From NCBI GenBank assembly GCA_002007465.1, contig LNAC01000003.1, positions 11,953,142 to 12,017,141 of the forward strand: a DNA stretch of 64,000 nt. Direction: 5' to 3'. How positions within the stretch are numbered: the stretch's first letter is position 1; each line of letters starts with the position of its first letter. Of this stretch, positions 46,006-56,765 are shown in pieces. Both the position numbers and the translations under genes were made by a program. The notes beneath the pieces are model-generated. The model had not been told where the DNA came from and ran no database searches. It saw only the letters and a list, made by a program, of their open reading frames with translations. This DNA comes from Ailurus styani (lineage: Eukaryota > Chordata > Mammalia > Carnivora > Ailuridae).

Positions 46006-46067
46006 TCAAGTGCCTTTATAGAATAAAGTCCTGAATTTTCAAATAGCATTTCGTTTACCAGTAAGTT
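46006..46067 (+). repeat. Local duplication, copy 2
   Basis: Second copy of the 45460 unit, 546 bp downstream, same orientation, 4 mismatches in the 43-bp core. Confidence 0.8.
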
Positions 46068-46099
46068 TACCAGTTTACCAGTTTACATTTACCAGTAAG
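46052..46099. repeat. TTTACCAG minisatellite
   Basis: Four irregular copies of TTTACCAG with AGTAAG spacers. Confidence 0.8.
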
Positions 46100-47369
46100 T
46101 AAGCTATATTAGTTTTTGTTTAGTGTATATACACACATATGTATGTATTAGATAGCAGTAAATGATTTACAAAGAAATTTGAAGGGCACAGCAGGAAACG
46201 ACATTCCTGGTTTTCTCAGAAAGCGTATCTCCTATACTATGTTGAGAGGGAAACGAGGCATTGTGGGAAAGGAAGAGACGTCCTTTGATCCTCCTACTTG
46301 ACTTCCCCTGTTGACCTGTGGGCAGGATCCATACTAGATATCAACGCAAAGCTACTCTTTTGCTGTTTTCCTTTTCATTCTGCCTTCAGAGAACGGAAAT
46401 TGTTGCACCCTTCCTCATAACTGAAAATCCCATATTCTTCACATTTCATGATGCTATTCCTTATTTCTGTCTTCTAAGACAATTTAAATGGCAAACTGGA
46501 GGAAAGTGAATCAGAACTACTGCCTAGCTGCTCCCTTAATCTTTTTAATATTCTGAGCAAAACCATTCTAGCAAATGACAAACTAAGAAGATGACATATA
46601 TTTAGTCTGAAAACAAATATACGTTGTGAATCATATTCAACATACAATTGTGTCATACACAAATGGAACAAATACATGTTTAAATGTTTTCTAGTCTACT
46701 ATAATTTGTGATACTTTTACTTAATCAGGGAAAATATAGACATGAAGGTTCTATTTTTTAACTTTACTATGGTGCAAAAGTGAGAGGCATTCAGTAGACT
46801 GTACTTCAAATTTTGAATCCGGATCTTTTCCTGGGTTATTGATCCTCTCCTCTCCTCTCCTGTGATGGAGGGCAGGGGCAGTGAGCCACAGCTCCCAATT
46901 AGTCATGAGATTCTGAAGATAAACAACATACACTTAAAACCATTCTGTACCCATACAATGGTTCTATTTTTCACATTTCAGTCCAGCATTCAATAACGTG
47001 CATGAGATACTGAACAGCTCATTATAAAAAAGGCTTGTATTAGATGATTTTGTCCAATGATTACATTGCCCAATAGCCTAATATGTGTTCTAAGCACATT
47101 TAAGGTAGGCTAGTCTAAGCTACAGCATTCAATAGGTTAGGTTCATTAAATGCATTTTTGACTTCTGATATTTTCAATTTACAATGAGTTTATGGGAACA
47201 TAATCTCATTATACATTGAAGAACATCTGTAATTCTGGTCTCAGTAGAGAACAAGGGTTGTTCTGGAATAGGAAGCACTATTTACCTCTTTACCACTTAA
47301 CAGTGGCTCTTATCAAAAGAAAGAATCTGTTACTACTCTACTTTCTTTTCTCCATATCTATCTATCTAT
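46100..47369. other. Unassigned sequence
   Basis: About 1.27 kb with no gene or repeat that I can name. (TCTA) units occur at about 47355-47390. Confidence 0.4.
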
Positions 47370-47496
47370 TTATCTTATTTATTTATCTATTTAAAAAAAG
47401 GTTTAAGTTAACTCTACCCCCAATGTAGGGCTTGAACTCATGACCCCAAGATCAGGAGTCACAGGCTCTACTGACTGCGTCACCCAGGCACCCCCT
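47370..47496 (-). mobile_element. Old, partial carnivore tRNA-Lys SINE
   Basis: Minus-strand copy of an old subfamily: 'taactctacccccaatgtag', 'ggcttgaactcatgacccca', 'gactgcgtcacccaggcacc'. An approximate target-site duplication (CTTTTCTCCATAT / CCTTTCCCCATAT) flanks it. Confidence 0.85.
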
Positions 47497-47508
47497 TTCC
47501 CCATATTT

Positions 47509-48054
47509 ACATTCACATCAGGAAGAACCACTTAATCTTAAGTCAGATCACCTTCAGTGCCTCATTTTGCACTGCTGTGGTTTCAGGAGAGCCACAGATA
47601 TTCTCACACTGCTGATAACCCAAATGATTGTATCCCTGGATTGTCAACTGCCTACGAAGTCTTCACCATCCTCTCCCACAGGTATACCTTGCATTCTATA
47701 TGACTAAAATTATTGTTTCCCTCTAACACCGTCACTTATGTTCCTTTTCTCAGTGAATGGGACCAGCATTTATCAAGTTTTCTAAGTCAGAAAACTACTG
47801 CCATCCTGGAATTCTTCCCCTTTCTCACCTCAATGCATCAGTCCACAAAACTTATTGCTTCGAGCCCCTCAAGTCATCTCACACATTCTCTCTCACCACA
47901 CAGGCATTTCAGCATCTGTTGCTTTTTTCACCTAATATGCACCCTTCTGTCACCTTGATTCTTCCAACAGAACCATGATTTTGTTCAGGTTAAAGGTCAT
48001 GTGTCTCAAGGAAGGCTAGGTCCCTCCTAGGGCTCTAAGATGTGAATCTTGCTT
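47509..48054. other. Unassigned sequence
   Basis: About 550 bp; overlapping open frames at 47713-47958 and 47757-47978 are short and without recognisable features. Confidence 0.4.
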
Positions 48055-48276
48055 TCTCTAAACCAGTACTATATAATAGAAATTCCTGCAATGACAAACT
48101 TGACATATGATGTGCTCTATTCAGTATGGTAGCCACTGACCAGGTGTGACTATAAAGCATTTGAATTGTGCCTAAAGCAAATGATGTGCTGAATTTTTAG
48201 TTGTATTTAACTGTATTAAACTTAAATAGCCCCATGTAACAAATGGCTACTTTATATTAGACAGCATAGGTACTGA
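48055..48276 (+). mobile_element. Old hAT-like MITE
   Basis: Near-complete copy: 'ctatataatagaaattcctg' at the left, 'cagtatggtagccactgacc', 'tgaatttttagttgtattta', 'aatagccccatgtaacaaat', and 'ttagacagcatagg' at the right. The two ends form the inverted CAGTGCTGTCCAATA-type terminus of this group. Confidence 0.7.
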
Positions 48277-48380
48277 TCAGGATATTTCCTTAACCCTCAC
48301 CAATGGTTTGTGCATGACAGAACGGTGGCTAATGATGAGAAAGAGTCTGACAGAGGACTTCTGGCAAATGTCTCCCTCTT

Positions 48381-48533
48381 AAAAAAGAGGAAAGAAAGAA
48401 AAAATGAAAGAACGAAAGAAAGAACGAAAGAAAGAAAGAGGGAGGAAGGGAGGGAGGAAGAAAGAAAGGAAGAGAGAGATAAAGAGAGGGAGGGAGGCAG
48501 GGAGGAAGGAGGGATGGAGGGAGGAAGGAGGGA
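48381..48533. repeat. Polypurine tract (GAAA/GGGA)n
   Basis: 153 bp with only six pyrimidines on the plus strand, passing from GAAA to GGGA units. Charged plus-strand and Leu/Ser/Pro minus-strand open frames across it are artefacts. Confidence 0.95.
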
Positions 48534-49124
48534 CATTCTTCTGAACTCTGGATGTCATGCGATGATATGATACTTAGAGCTGTTAGATCCATCAGACCCA
48601 TGAGGGGACAAGGCTCGGGACAAATGCCTACATATTGAAGAAAGTCTAATAAGAAATATGGAAATAATCTGAGTGATCAATTACATCTAAAAGCTTAGGA
48701 AGTTGGTGAACCTCCATGAAATAAGGTTTTCTTAACCTGAATTCCACGTAGAAAGAGAATCCATGGATGGCTTCCTGAGATTCATGGATTTTAGCATAAA
48801 GCCTAGCTCTGAATAAGTGATGAGCTAAGGATCATTATTATTCTCCAAACTGTTCTTTACTACAAGTCTCGTAGGTGCAGGACAAAAGATGTATGTCAAG
48901 CCATTGCCAAATACTAAGTTGAGAGATTCTTCATCAATCCAATATCTCCTGGGGAATACAAATATTTCTCAGAATTTACAAACTACCACTTCACTCACAG
49001 CTATCCCACTTCTGTTACTGCCCTCGGATTTTCCTCTTGCTTAATTTCTAAGATTGACTTTTTGCTACTTTAAGATCTTGGATCATTATGGTAGATGACA
49101 TTATTTGTTAACAATTATTTGCTT
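48534..49124. other. Unassigned sequence
   Basis: About 590 bp with no recognised feature. Confidence 0.4.
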
Positions 49125-49760
49125 CATCCCTGACCTTATCATGCTTCCTTTTACTTGGAATATGCTTGGCTACCTCACTGGCTTTGGGCTTGGTCATGTG
49201 ACTTTGGTCAATAGGACATGAATGGATAAGACACCACTTTCAAGCAGAAACTTTATCCTTTTTTTAAGATTTTATTTATTTATTTGACAGAGATAGAGAC
49301 ACAGCAAGAGAGGAACACAAACAGGGGGAGTCAGAGAAGCAGACTTCCCGCTGAGCAGGGAGCCTGATGTGTGGCTCCATCCCAGGACCTTGGGATCACG
49401 ACCTGAGCTGAAGGCAGACGCTTACTGACTGAGCCACCCAGGCAGCCCCAGAAACTTTAAATTTACCTTTGTGGTATGGCTTCACCTTCTTGAGTTTCTG
49501 TTCTCTGCTGTGAAAAAAAGCATGACCCAGATAATGGCTGTCCCTTCACTCTGAGTTCCAGAATAAAAGTTACGTGGAACCAAGCCCACTCAGTCAAGAC
49601 TCAGTCAAGTCTTGGCAAGCCTGCCAAGGCCAGTGGAACCCAGCTAAGGCCAGCAGTGTCATAGTTGACCCAAGGCTTTTGTGAAACTTGAGTGACAAAT
49701 AAATGTTGTTATAAGCCACTAAGATTTTGGAATTGTTTACTATAGCAAAAACAGTTACAA
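49125..49760 (+). mobile_element. Ancient LTR relic (MaLR/MLT1-like), interrupted by a SINE
   Basis: 'gcttggtcatgtgactttgg', 'tcaataggacatgaatggat', then after the SINE 'gtggtatggcttcaccttct', 'gtgacaaataaatgttgtta' and 'taagccactaagattttgga' followed by a 'gtttactatagcaaaaacag' end. The AATAAA and the ACA-type end fit a solo LTR. Family by memory only. Confidence 0.6.
49256..49448 (-). mobile_element. Carnivore tRNA-Lys SINE inside the LTR
   Basis: Minus-strand copy, moderately diverged, ending GAGCCACCCAGGCAGCC. Perfect 11-bp target-site duplication CAGAAACTTTA at 49245-49255 and 49449-49459. Confidence 0.96.
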
Positions 49761-51610
49761 TCATCTATTTTTAAAAATCTGCTAATTAGAAAATTTGTTA
49801 TGCTTCATTCAAGTCATTTTCCTCACATAAATTTTACACATATTTTGGGTTGGTTAGCAGTGCACCCATTCTTTTTAAGTAGGCCTGATACAGGTCTTTT
49901 TTTTTTTTTTTTTTAAGAATCCAGTGTTCAAGGAGAGAAGTTTGATTTATGAGCCTCTGAGACAATATTAAATTCCAGGCATATAATATTTGAGGTATTT
50001 AACTGAATCAAGATAAAACAATCACACTACATTCTTAGGATATATGCTTTCTACCAATTTCCTCCAAATAAGCACCTCCTAATACGTAGTAAACCTTTCT
50101 CTGGGACTGGTCCTTAATCCTTCAAATCTTGAGATTAGTCATCTCCCTCCTAAACCTTAATTTCTCTGTAGGAAATCATGAAATTGACCATATAAACATT
50201 TTCCGCTTCCTCATCTTCCTTAACCCCCAGAGAAAAGTAATATCTTTTAAGTGTTCACAAAGGTTGAAGTATTGAAGTATTTCAGTAAGGTGATAGCTCT
50301 GCCAAAGCCACCCATCAGAAAACCCATGAAACACAAACCTCGCTGTAATCAGTCACCAGAAATAATAAATTGTCACCATGCCAGCCTTTACAGTCTTTGG
50401 CTGCACTGCCCTGAAACACTGCCTGTCCCCTGTGACTGCCAGTCAAAGTGAGACAGAGCTGTCGGCGAGGGCCTCAATTCAACCAGTGTGGAAACAGGAC
50501 CAGCAGCTACTTAACATTTAGTCAAACAAAATGCTCTAGAAAAGAGATCAAAATGTGGCAAAAGTTAGCCTCCAACTAAGAGAAATGGCAACTTCTAGAC
50601 CCACGCTGGTGTAAAAGTGCCACTTAAGAATGGGGGAAACTGGTCAGAGTAACCACTCTGAGAGGCCAAGGCAGTGTGTTTCTTCCCTCGGGCTCCCTCA
50701 GATACGCTTTTATCTTCCATTATACAACTTTCCTGGATTGCTTGGGAATCACCTAAGAACTGAAGCTCAGCCATAAGCAAACACTTACGGTGTGAATGCA
50801 AATATCCTCCCTTCTACTGGGACTTGGGGGCGATGGCCACAGGCAGTTCTGTTCTGCAGGCCTGGAGCCTGCTATGTCAAAGTTAAAGTGTGCTTTGAAA
50901 TCTGACACACAGCCTAGAAAACCTCTCCCTGGGCCTACTACTTGAGTCTCAGCATTAGTCATTAGTTCAGGTAGGACAATATGAAGTACATATGAACATT
51001 ACTAAATACATATTCCTTCAGTGGGGTGATTATGATAATTTTAAATGGAGAGATATTAATAGCAGGGATCTTTAGGGTTGAATATCCTAATGATTCTTTT
51101 GAGGACCAAGATAAGATTTAAAAAAAAGAAGAAGAAGAAGAAGAAACTAGATTTAAAACTGGCACTACCAGAGATGTATTTAATTTTGATCTTGACTTAT
51201 TTTGCAACCTAAGGCTAGGGATAAAACTTTTCAATCTCTGTAAGGGAGCTATAAAATTTTGATGAGATGCTACTTTATGGAAATCTCCCTGATTTTTCCC
51301 TTTAAATTCCCCAGCTACTGAGCAATTAATCTTACTAATGTCCAGACCCCATCCCTAGCCTCAGACTTAAACCCTGCCCCCCCCCCACAAATACAAGTTC
51401 AGTCCTATCTTGTTTCCAAAACACAACAGACATATATCAAGACTGTCCATATCGTAGTCTAGAAAGCATGGACCTTAGTCACTCACATAGACTCAGTGAG
51501 CCTGCTTAATTTAGGTTTACATATGTCTCCCTCAGCCTTTTTCCTGACAAGCAGACATGATAATCCTAAGAACGACTCTATCCCCCACTTACTAAGTTAA
51601 TTCATTAGGT
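49761..51610. other. Unassigned sequence
   Basis: About 1.85 kb. Contains a T18-type run near 49898-49914, a short GAA repeat at about 51127-51145 and a C9 run near 51379. The part at 50450-50970 is less AT-rich and repeat-free but has no convincing gene signal; its open frames (50595-50801, 50753-50962 minus) are short. Confidence 0.4.
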
Positions 51611-51618
51611 CAATGCTT

Positions 51619-51800
51619 CTGACCAGCTTTATTCATTTGAGAGAGCACAAGTACATGAGCAGTGGGGGAAGGGCAAAGGGAGAGGGAGAAGCAGGCTCCC
51701 CGCTGAGCAGGGAGCCCAACAAGGGGCTCACTCCCAGGACCCTGAGATCATGACCCAAACCAAAGGTAGATGCTTAACCAACCAAGCCACCCAGGTACCC
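51619..51800 (-). mobile_element. Older carnivore tRNA-Lys SINE
   Basis: Minus-strand copy lacking the A-tail proper: starts CTGACCAGCTTTATTCATTT, GA-rich body, ends AGCCACCCAGGTACCC. Short direct repeat CAATGCTT at 51611-51618 and 51801-51808. Confidence 0.92.
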
Positions 51801-51808
51801 CAATGCTT

Positions 51809-52329
51809 GGATATTTTTTAAAAATAAAAACAAAATGCTATTTTTATAAGCTATGTTTTCTATGAAACCTAAAGTCACCAAATGAAGTATTAGGGAAAAA
51901 AAAAACTATTTGCACATTAGAATGTATGTCTACTAAAAAGCAATATCTTCACATATCTTATTACTTTGTGATTCATCATCCTCAACATTAGACAAGGGAA
52001 TTGCAGTTACTGCTCAGTATCAAATTAATAGAAAGTTTGATCACAGAAAAAAAATTGCACCTAAATTAAAAATGACAAAACTAATTTGATTCTAGCTTCT
52101 AGTAAAATAAACAAATACAAGTACGAAGAAAGCCTTTTTCTCAGGCAACAATTTTGTTCCCTATATTCTAAATTCTTTCCTGAGGCAAATAGTTATGGTT
52201 GACTCACCAACCAGGAAAAGGCAGCCCTAAGAAAAAAATGATTGCAGAGCTGTTATTTTAGTTTTAATATAGTTATTTCAACAACTTCTTGCCAGAAACC
52301 TAATAATTCCTTATAATGACATGAAAATC
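51809..52329. other. Unassigned AT-rich sequence
   Basis: About 520 bp with no recognised feature. Confidence 0.4.
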
Positions 52330-52939
52330 TCTTGGCTGATTGACAGATATGTCCTCTTTGGTCCAGTGGGTTGTTAATAATGACTTTTCCTGCACAGTAA
52401 AAAACAAGACAAAAGAATCCCTCTAACCAAACACGAACAAAGAATATTTATCTTCTCCTATAAATAGAAGTCTTCAAAGAAAATCATCCCCAGACTGTGC
52501 AATTCCAAAGAGCAACAAAATGTCATCAGGTGTGTGCTTTCTGCCAATGATTCTGCTGAATTCAGCATGTTAGCTGCTATGGTGATAAGAAGACTACGAC
52601 ACCACAATGTCCACTGGAAAGAGGAAAAGGTTACAGGCCCATGCCTCATCCAGTCCCTGGTGGCGGGAATGATGCACTCATCGTTGCTTTATTCTAATAA
52701 GGTTGTCCTGCCTGAGGCTGTGTTATTGCTGCCCCACCTTCCACCCCACCACAGCACCTAGCTCTGACTGAGGCCGGTGGGTAATTAAAGAAGACAGGTG
52801 CGAGTTGGAAAGGAAGAAGTGAGTGGTTGGAGGGAAGCCAAGCGGTGGTGTCTGCTGCATCTAACAATGTTATGTTACACCTTGGATCCCCAGCACCTCA
52901 CATGGGAACACAGCACCCCAATAGTTTGTCTTCTAGACT
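52330..52939. other. Repeat-free stretch with a cluster of factor-binding-type motifs
   Basis: Contains a perfect MEF2-type box CTATAAATAG (52458-52467), a CAGGTGTG E-box near 52528, GATAAGA (52584-52590), GGTAATTAAAG near 52780 and an ACAGGTGC E-box near 52795. Overlapping plus (52534-52761) and minus (52458-52649) open frames argue against coding. On the minus strand CCTTTTCCTCTTTCCAG (about 52618-52634) is a strong 3' splice-site look-alike with a 51-codon open stretch after it but no clear donor. Confidence 0.3.
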
Positions 52940-52949
52940 ACGAAGATTC

Positions 52950-53129
52950 TTTTTTTTTTTTTAAGATTTTGTTTGTTTATTTATTTGAAAGAGAAAGAGA
53001 GCACAGAGGGAGGGAGAAGTAGGCTCTCGGCTAAGCAAGGACGCTGACGTGGGGCTCGATCCCAGGACCCTGAGATCATGACCTGAGCAGAATGCAGACA
53101 CTTAACTGACTGAGCCACCAGGCGCCCCA
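52950..53129 (-). mobile_element. Older carnivore tRNA-Lys SINE
   Basis: Minus-strand copy: T-run, AAGATTTTGTTTGTTTATTT, GA-rich body, ending GAGCCACCAGGCGCCCC. Approximate target-site duplication CGAAGATTCT / AGAAGGCTCT. Confidence 0.94.
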
Positions 53130-53219
53130 GAAGGCTCTCTTTGCTGAAGATCTGATCTGAATCAGGCTCTAGAAAGGACTGTGCCGGGAATGCAAAGAGA
53201 CCATATAACATTCGCTTAC

Positions 53220-53330
53220 TCACTCAACAATTGTTCGGTTTTGTTTTGGAAGGTTTTGTAATAATGCCAGGGTCTTTGGCTTCAGACAGCTTATAGACCA
53301 ATGGGGAGGACAGGCACGGAAATGAATAGT
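53220..53330 (-). mobile_element. L2 LINE 3' end fragment
   Basis: 'cactcaacaattgttcggtt', 'aatgccagggtctttggctt', 'cagacagcttatagaccaat' and 'ggggaggacaggcacggaaa' resemble the reverse complement of the L2 terminus. Confidence 0.55.
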
Positions 53331-53374
53331 AGTTGTTTTTATTATAATGAATCACTGATAAAATAATAATAAAT

Positions 53375-53695
53375 AATCTATGGCTATATAGCATTTTCAG
53401 TATGTCAGCTACTATTCTAAGTACTTGACATGTAACACATCTGATCTTTACAACAACCCTATGAGGTAGATGCTATTAGATACCGTTCTCTCCATTTTAA
53501 CTTTGTTGTTGTCGTTGTTGTTCTTTCCATTTTACAGAGGAGCAAAAGGAGACATAAGGTATAAGCGCTTGGTCAAAATGGCATAGTAATTTGCTCAAGA
53601 TCTATCATTCGTAATTGAAAGAGTTAGGATTTGAACCCCAGTGGTTTGTCTCCTAAGTTCATCCTATTATCTAGTACAGTGTAATGCCTCTGTGG
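53375..53695 (-). repeat. MIR SINE remnant
   Basis: Clear reverse-complement MIR: 'cagctactattctaagtact', 'ctttacaacaaccctatgag', 'gtagatgctattagatac', 'ccattttacagaggagcaaa', 'gttaggatttgaaccccagt'. A GTT/GTC microsatellite near 53501-53522 has expanded within it, apparently duplicating 'ccatttta'. Confidence 0.9.
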
Positions 53696-54299
53696 GTACA
53701 ACAAAGTTTAAGTAACTGAAGAAGACAAGGCATTGAGGAATTGGAACATACGAAATGGAACAAAACAGGCAACGTGCAGCCTATGGAGGACCTCATCTGC
53801 GTTTCTGAAATGTGGAAATAGGATTCTTCATCAAAAAGCCATATACATAGGACCACACATCTCCAGTCAATTACTGTCGCTCTTCTCCTGGGTCTCGTCG
53901 CTTCCACAAGCCCCCGCTGGGATGATACACCAGGTCACCACCCTCCCTCTCAATATTCACAGATTCTCTCCCTCTTCTTCTTGCATTTAAGTCTGTCTCA
54001 TTTGAGAGGAGAGCTCCCTTCTCCCCTTTGTTTTTCCAAGACACTCTGCTTATGTTTTCAAATCCCTTTCTCCATATTACTTCCAAGAAAATGATCTTAA
54101 ATCTCCTGAAGACCCACCAGTTTCTACATAAATCCAGGGATTCTTGTTGAAACCACCTCTGCTTCCGTTCTGGCCACATGGCTTCCCCAAAGCAGGGAGG
54201 AACAAAGAAGTCCTCCCCACTGAAGTTGGGGAGAACACTTGGGGAAATAAAGAGGAAGACAATATAAATCAAAGACACAAGGAACTTACAGTTTTTCTT
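53696..54299. other. Unassigned sequence with the longest non-repeat minus-strand open frame
   Basis: A 135-codon frame runs on the minus strand from 54278 to 53871. It begins with a hydrophobic stretch of about 20 residues, then is basic with many Arg, Glu and Trp. I recognise no domain. It overlaps other open frames on both strands, its plus strand is CT-rich rather than codon-structured, and no promoter or splice context is evident. Most likely a chance frame. Confidence 0.3.
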
Positions 54300-54545
54300 A
54301 TAGCAATGGGGAGCTATTGAAAGTTTTAAGCAGATGACTAATAAAATTGCATTTGGGTGTGGGGAGATAAATCTAAGGGTAGTAGAAAAAAGATCATCCT
54401 ATAAGCAGGGAGACCACAAGTGAGGAAGCTCTTCTAGTAATCCAGGTCAGAAGTAGTTCATATACTATGAGTGGGCATACTAGCAGCAAAGCAATGGTGC
54501 AAGAGAGATATTCAAGGAACATGATACTGACTTTCAAAGTCAATT
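54300..54545 (+). repeat. Ancient interspersed repeat, family not recalled
   Basis: 'caatggggagctattgaaag', 'ttttaagcagatgactaata', 'gggagaccacaagtgaggaa' and 'agtaatccaggtcagaagta' match a common old mammalian repeat by memory. I cannot name it reliably. Confidence 0.5.
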
Positions 54546-54564
54546 TTCCCAAATTTATTTGGGA

Positions 54565-54655
54565 AGATTATAATAACATTAACTAGATTTATTGAGCTCT
54601 TATTACATGCCAGGTTCTCTGCTAAGTGCTTTATATCAAATAACTTTAAACCTCT
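54565..54655 (-). repeat. MIR SINE 3' fragment
   Basis: 'tttattgagctcttattaca', 'tgccaggttctctgctaagt', 'gctttatatcaaataacttt': the reverse complement of the MIR 3' end. Confidence 0.75.
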
Positions 54656-54664
54656 CATTAGTGA

Positions 54665-54775
54665 TTTTCATATTGATTATGTGTTGAAATGCGAATATTT
54701 TCAATATATCGAGTTAAACTATACAATTGAAATTAATTTTACTATTTCTCTTTTATTTTTAGTGTAGTTTCTAGT
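54665..54775 (+). mobile_element. Fragment of the hAT-like MITE also seen at 23465
   Basis: 'catattgattatgtgttgaa', 'atgcgaatattttcaatata', 'ttaattttactatttctctt' parallel the middle of the 23465 element in the same orientation. Confidence 0.6.
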
Positions 54776-55024
54776 CAAGCAGTCTTGCATCTGTGGCTTT
54801 CACTTTATTTGTACTGAACGGTACTGATCTAAAATATACAGCCCCATTCTTTTCCTATAGTCCATCTCTCCTTGGATTTGTTCCCCTGACAACAAGGAAG
54901 CTTTTTAATTCTGTGAAGAAGCAAAATAAAAAACACGCCCTCAACTGTTCCTCTCCCATTAAGCAATTGTCCCACTTCTTTTTATTTATTGCTCAATTAT
55001 TGAAGAAAGAAGATAAGAGAATGT

Positions 55025-55180
55025 TTTACTTTTATTGAGTCTTCTATGTAACATTATTGGGGCTAGACACTTCATTTGTTGCATCTCATTCTTACAACTA
55101 CATAGATCTGTTAATCATCCCAATGTTCCATTTACATTGAGCAAATTCTGAGGTTCTGAGAAATTGTTTTAAGTGGGGTC
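55025..55180 (-). repeat. MIR SINE remnant
   Basis: 'ttattgagtcttctatgtaa', 'ctagacacttcatttgttgc', 'atctcattcttacaactaca', 'cccaatgttccatttacatt': a diverged reverse-complement MIR. Confidence 0.6.
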
Positions 55181-55499
55181 TGACAGAAAATAGGTATTTA
55201 TAAAGTGATGTTGCCACAGTTTCTTTTGATTCCAAACCCATCCAAAGTCTGCCAGATCCATGATGCTTCTTGGAGAAAAAAATATATTGCCTGTTCTCTT
55301 AATTTTTTGCAGCTTATTTACTTTTCTAAGTACAAATTTTTGTCTTCCATTCACCATTTTAATAAAGTAAATTTTTAGTTCTCATATCACTTAAGATGCT
55401 ACACTTTCCCAGAATTGATCACACCCCTCAATTTTTCTCCTTCTTTAACTCCAAAACATTCCTATCCCTTATAAGGGCAGTTATTGACTTGCCACCTAA
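55181..55499. other. Unassigned sequence
   Basis: About 320 bp with no recognised feature. Confidence 0.4.
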
Positions 55500-55685
55500 G
55501 TAACCATATGCTCTTATTTTTTATCAAGACATTGATTACATTGTACTATAATTTGCTTAACTAGCTATACTCCTTAACACTGACCTGCTTATTAGAAGGC
55601 ATTGTATTTATCCTGTTTGTAACCTAGAGTCTCTCATAGTACCTGAAAACACAGTAAGCCTTTGATAAATGATAGCTGAATTGGA
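55500..55685 (+). mobile_element. L2 LINE 3' end (diverged)
   Basis: 'ggcattgtatttatcctgtt', 'gtctctcatagtacctgaaa' and 'aagcctttgataaatgatag' match the L2 terminal segment in order. Confidence 0.6.
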
Positions 55686-56039
55686 ATGAAAGGACAGTCA
55701 TATTCAAGCAATATTACCTATGACCTTCTAAAATATGAAGAAATATGAATCAAAAATATTCCATAGTTCTCAGTCTGCATTATTAGGAGAATGACAGAGA
55801 CTTTAACAAGCAGGGAAGTTGAAGGGAAGGTTTTTCAAGACAGAAGATAATATTTGGTCTTGAATGCATTTCATCTAAGGTGATGATGAAATGTATAAGT
55901 GAGCATATAAGTCTGCCACAGTCTGGATTCAGAAGTTCTGGTAACATACGTATTTGGATGGGTATCAAGGCATAAGAAGCCAAGAGCAATAGCTAAAAAA
56001 TTCTGAGTGTGCCTATAATAAGCCTGGGTCTAAATAAGA
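55686..56039. other. Unassigned sequence
   Basis: About 350 bp; the minus-strand frame at 55783-55989 has no recognisable features. Confidence 0.4.
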
Positions 56040-56215
56040 ATATCACTGGTTTTACTTCATGCCATGTTCACAGAAACTCTTCTGATAGGTGTTACTGTTC
56101 TCATTTTACAGAGGAAGAGAATTTAACATAAGTTATCCAAGGCCACGCAACTAATAAGTGACAGAGCCAGGGTTTAAATCCAGTTTCATGTCTCCCAGGC
56201 TAGCTCAATTCACTA
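56040..56215 (-). repeat. MIR SINE remnant
   Basis: 'cttcatgccatgttcacaga', 'ataggtgttactgttctcat', 'tttacagaggaagagaattt', 'caaggccacgcaactaataa', 'gtgacagagccagggtttaa': clear reverse-complement MIR. Confidence 0.9.
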
Positions 56216-56399
56216 CAGAGTATAAGACCTATATCGGAACTAAGAAACATGGGCTTGATCAACCCATTTGTGTGCTTTTTTTGAACACTTTTGTTTATTT
56301 GAAGAATGAAAGAATAGAAACAAAATCTCTCATTACTGTTCAGTTCTAACAGTTGCTGGAAGTAACCTCTTAATTATTTTCCTGAGTGTCATTCCAAAA

Positions 56400-56765
56400 G
56401 TTTAGCAACATATTTTTTCTTATTTATTTGAAACCGTGAATTGAAACGTTTACTGTGCCATACATATATGTGTGCCTTATTGTTCTCACCGAATACATAC
56501 TATATATGTGTGTGTAAAACTTGATGTAACTTTTATAAATGACACTTTCCAACTGCATGCTATCATAATTAATACCATATAATCAATCATTCATGTACAT
56601 AAATCTTTCCACACTTTGCATCTATAAGAAAAATTCTTAGAAGTTGCATTTCTAGGCCATATGATGTGAATTTAAAATTTTGGCAGATACTGCCAATTTA
56701 TCTCCCCCTAAAACATGCATCAGTACATGTTCCCAGGAGGAGTGGATGAAAATACCCATTTCTGC
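56400..56765 (+). repeat. Possible old L1 3'-UTR-type fragment
   Basis: 'gaagttgcatttctaggcca' and 'gcagatactgccaatttatc' resemble a widespread old-L1 3' segment ('gaattgctgggtcaaagggt'). Weak. Confidence 0.35.

Noticed and set aside
47713..47978. Two overlapping 70-80 codon plus-strand frames
   Set aside because: Ser/His-rich chance frames in CT-rich DNA with no recognisable domain.
48297..48601. Proline/serine/leucine-rich and Glu/Arg-rich open frames
   Set aside because: Both are translations of the GAAA/GGGA purine tract.
53871..54278. 135-codon minus-strand open frame with a hydrophobic N-terminus
   Set aside because: No recognisable domain, overlapping open frames on both strands, CT-rich composition, and no promoter or splice context. 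Treated as a chance frame.
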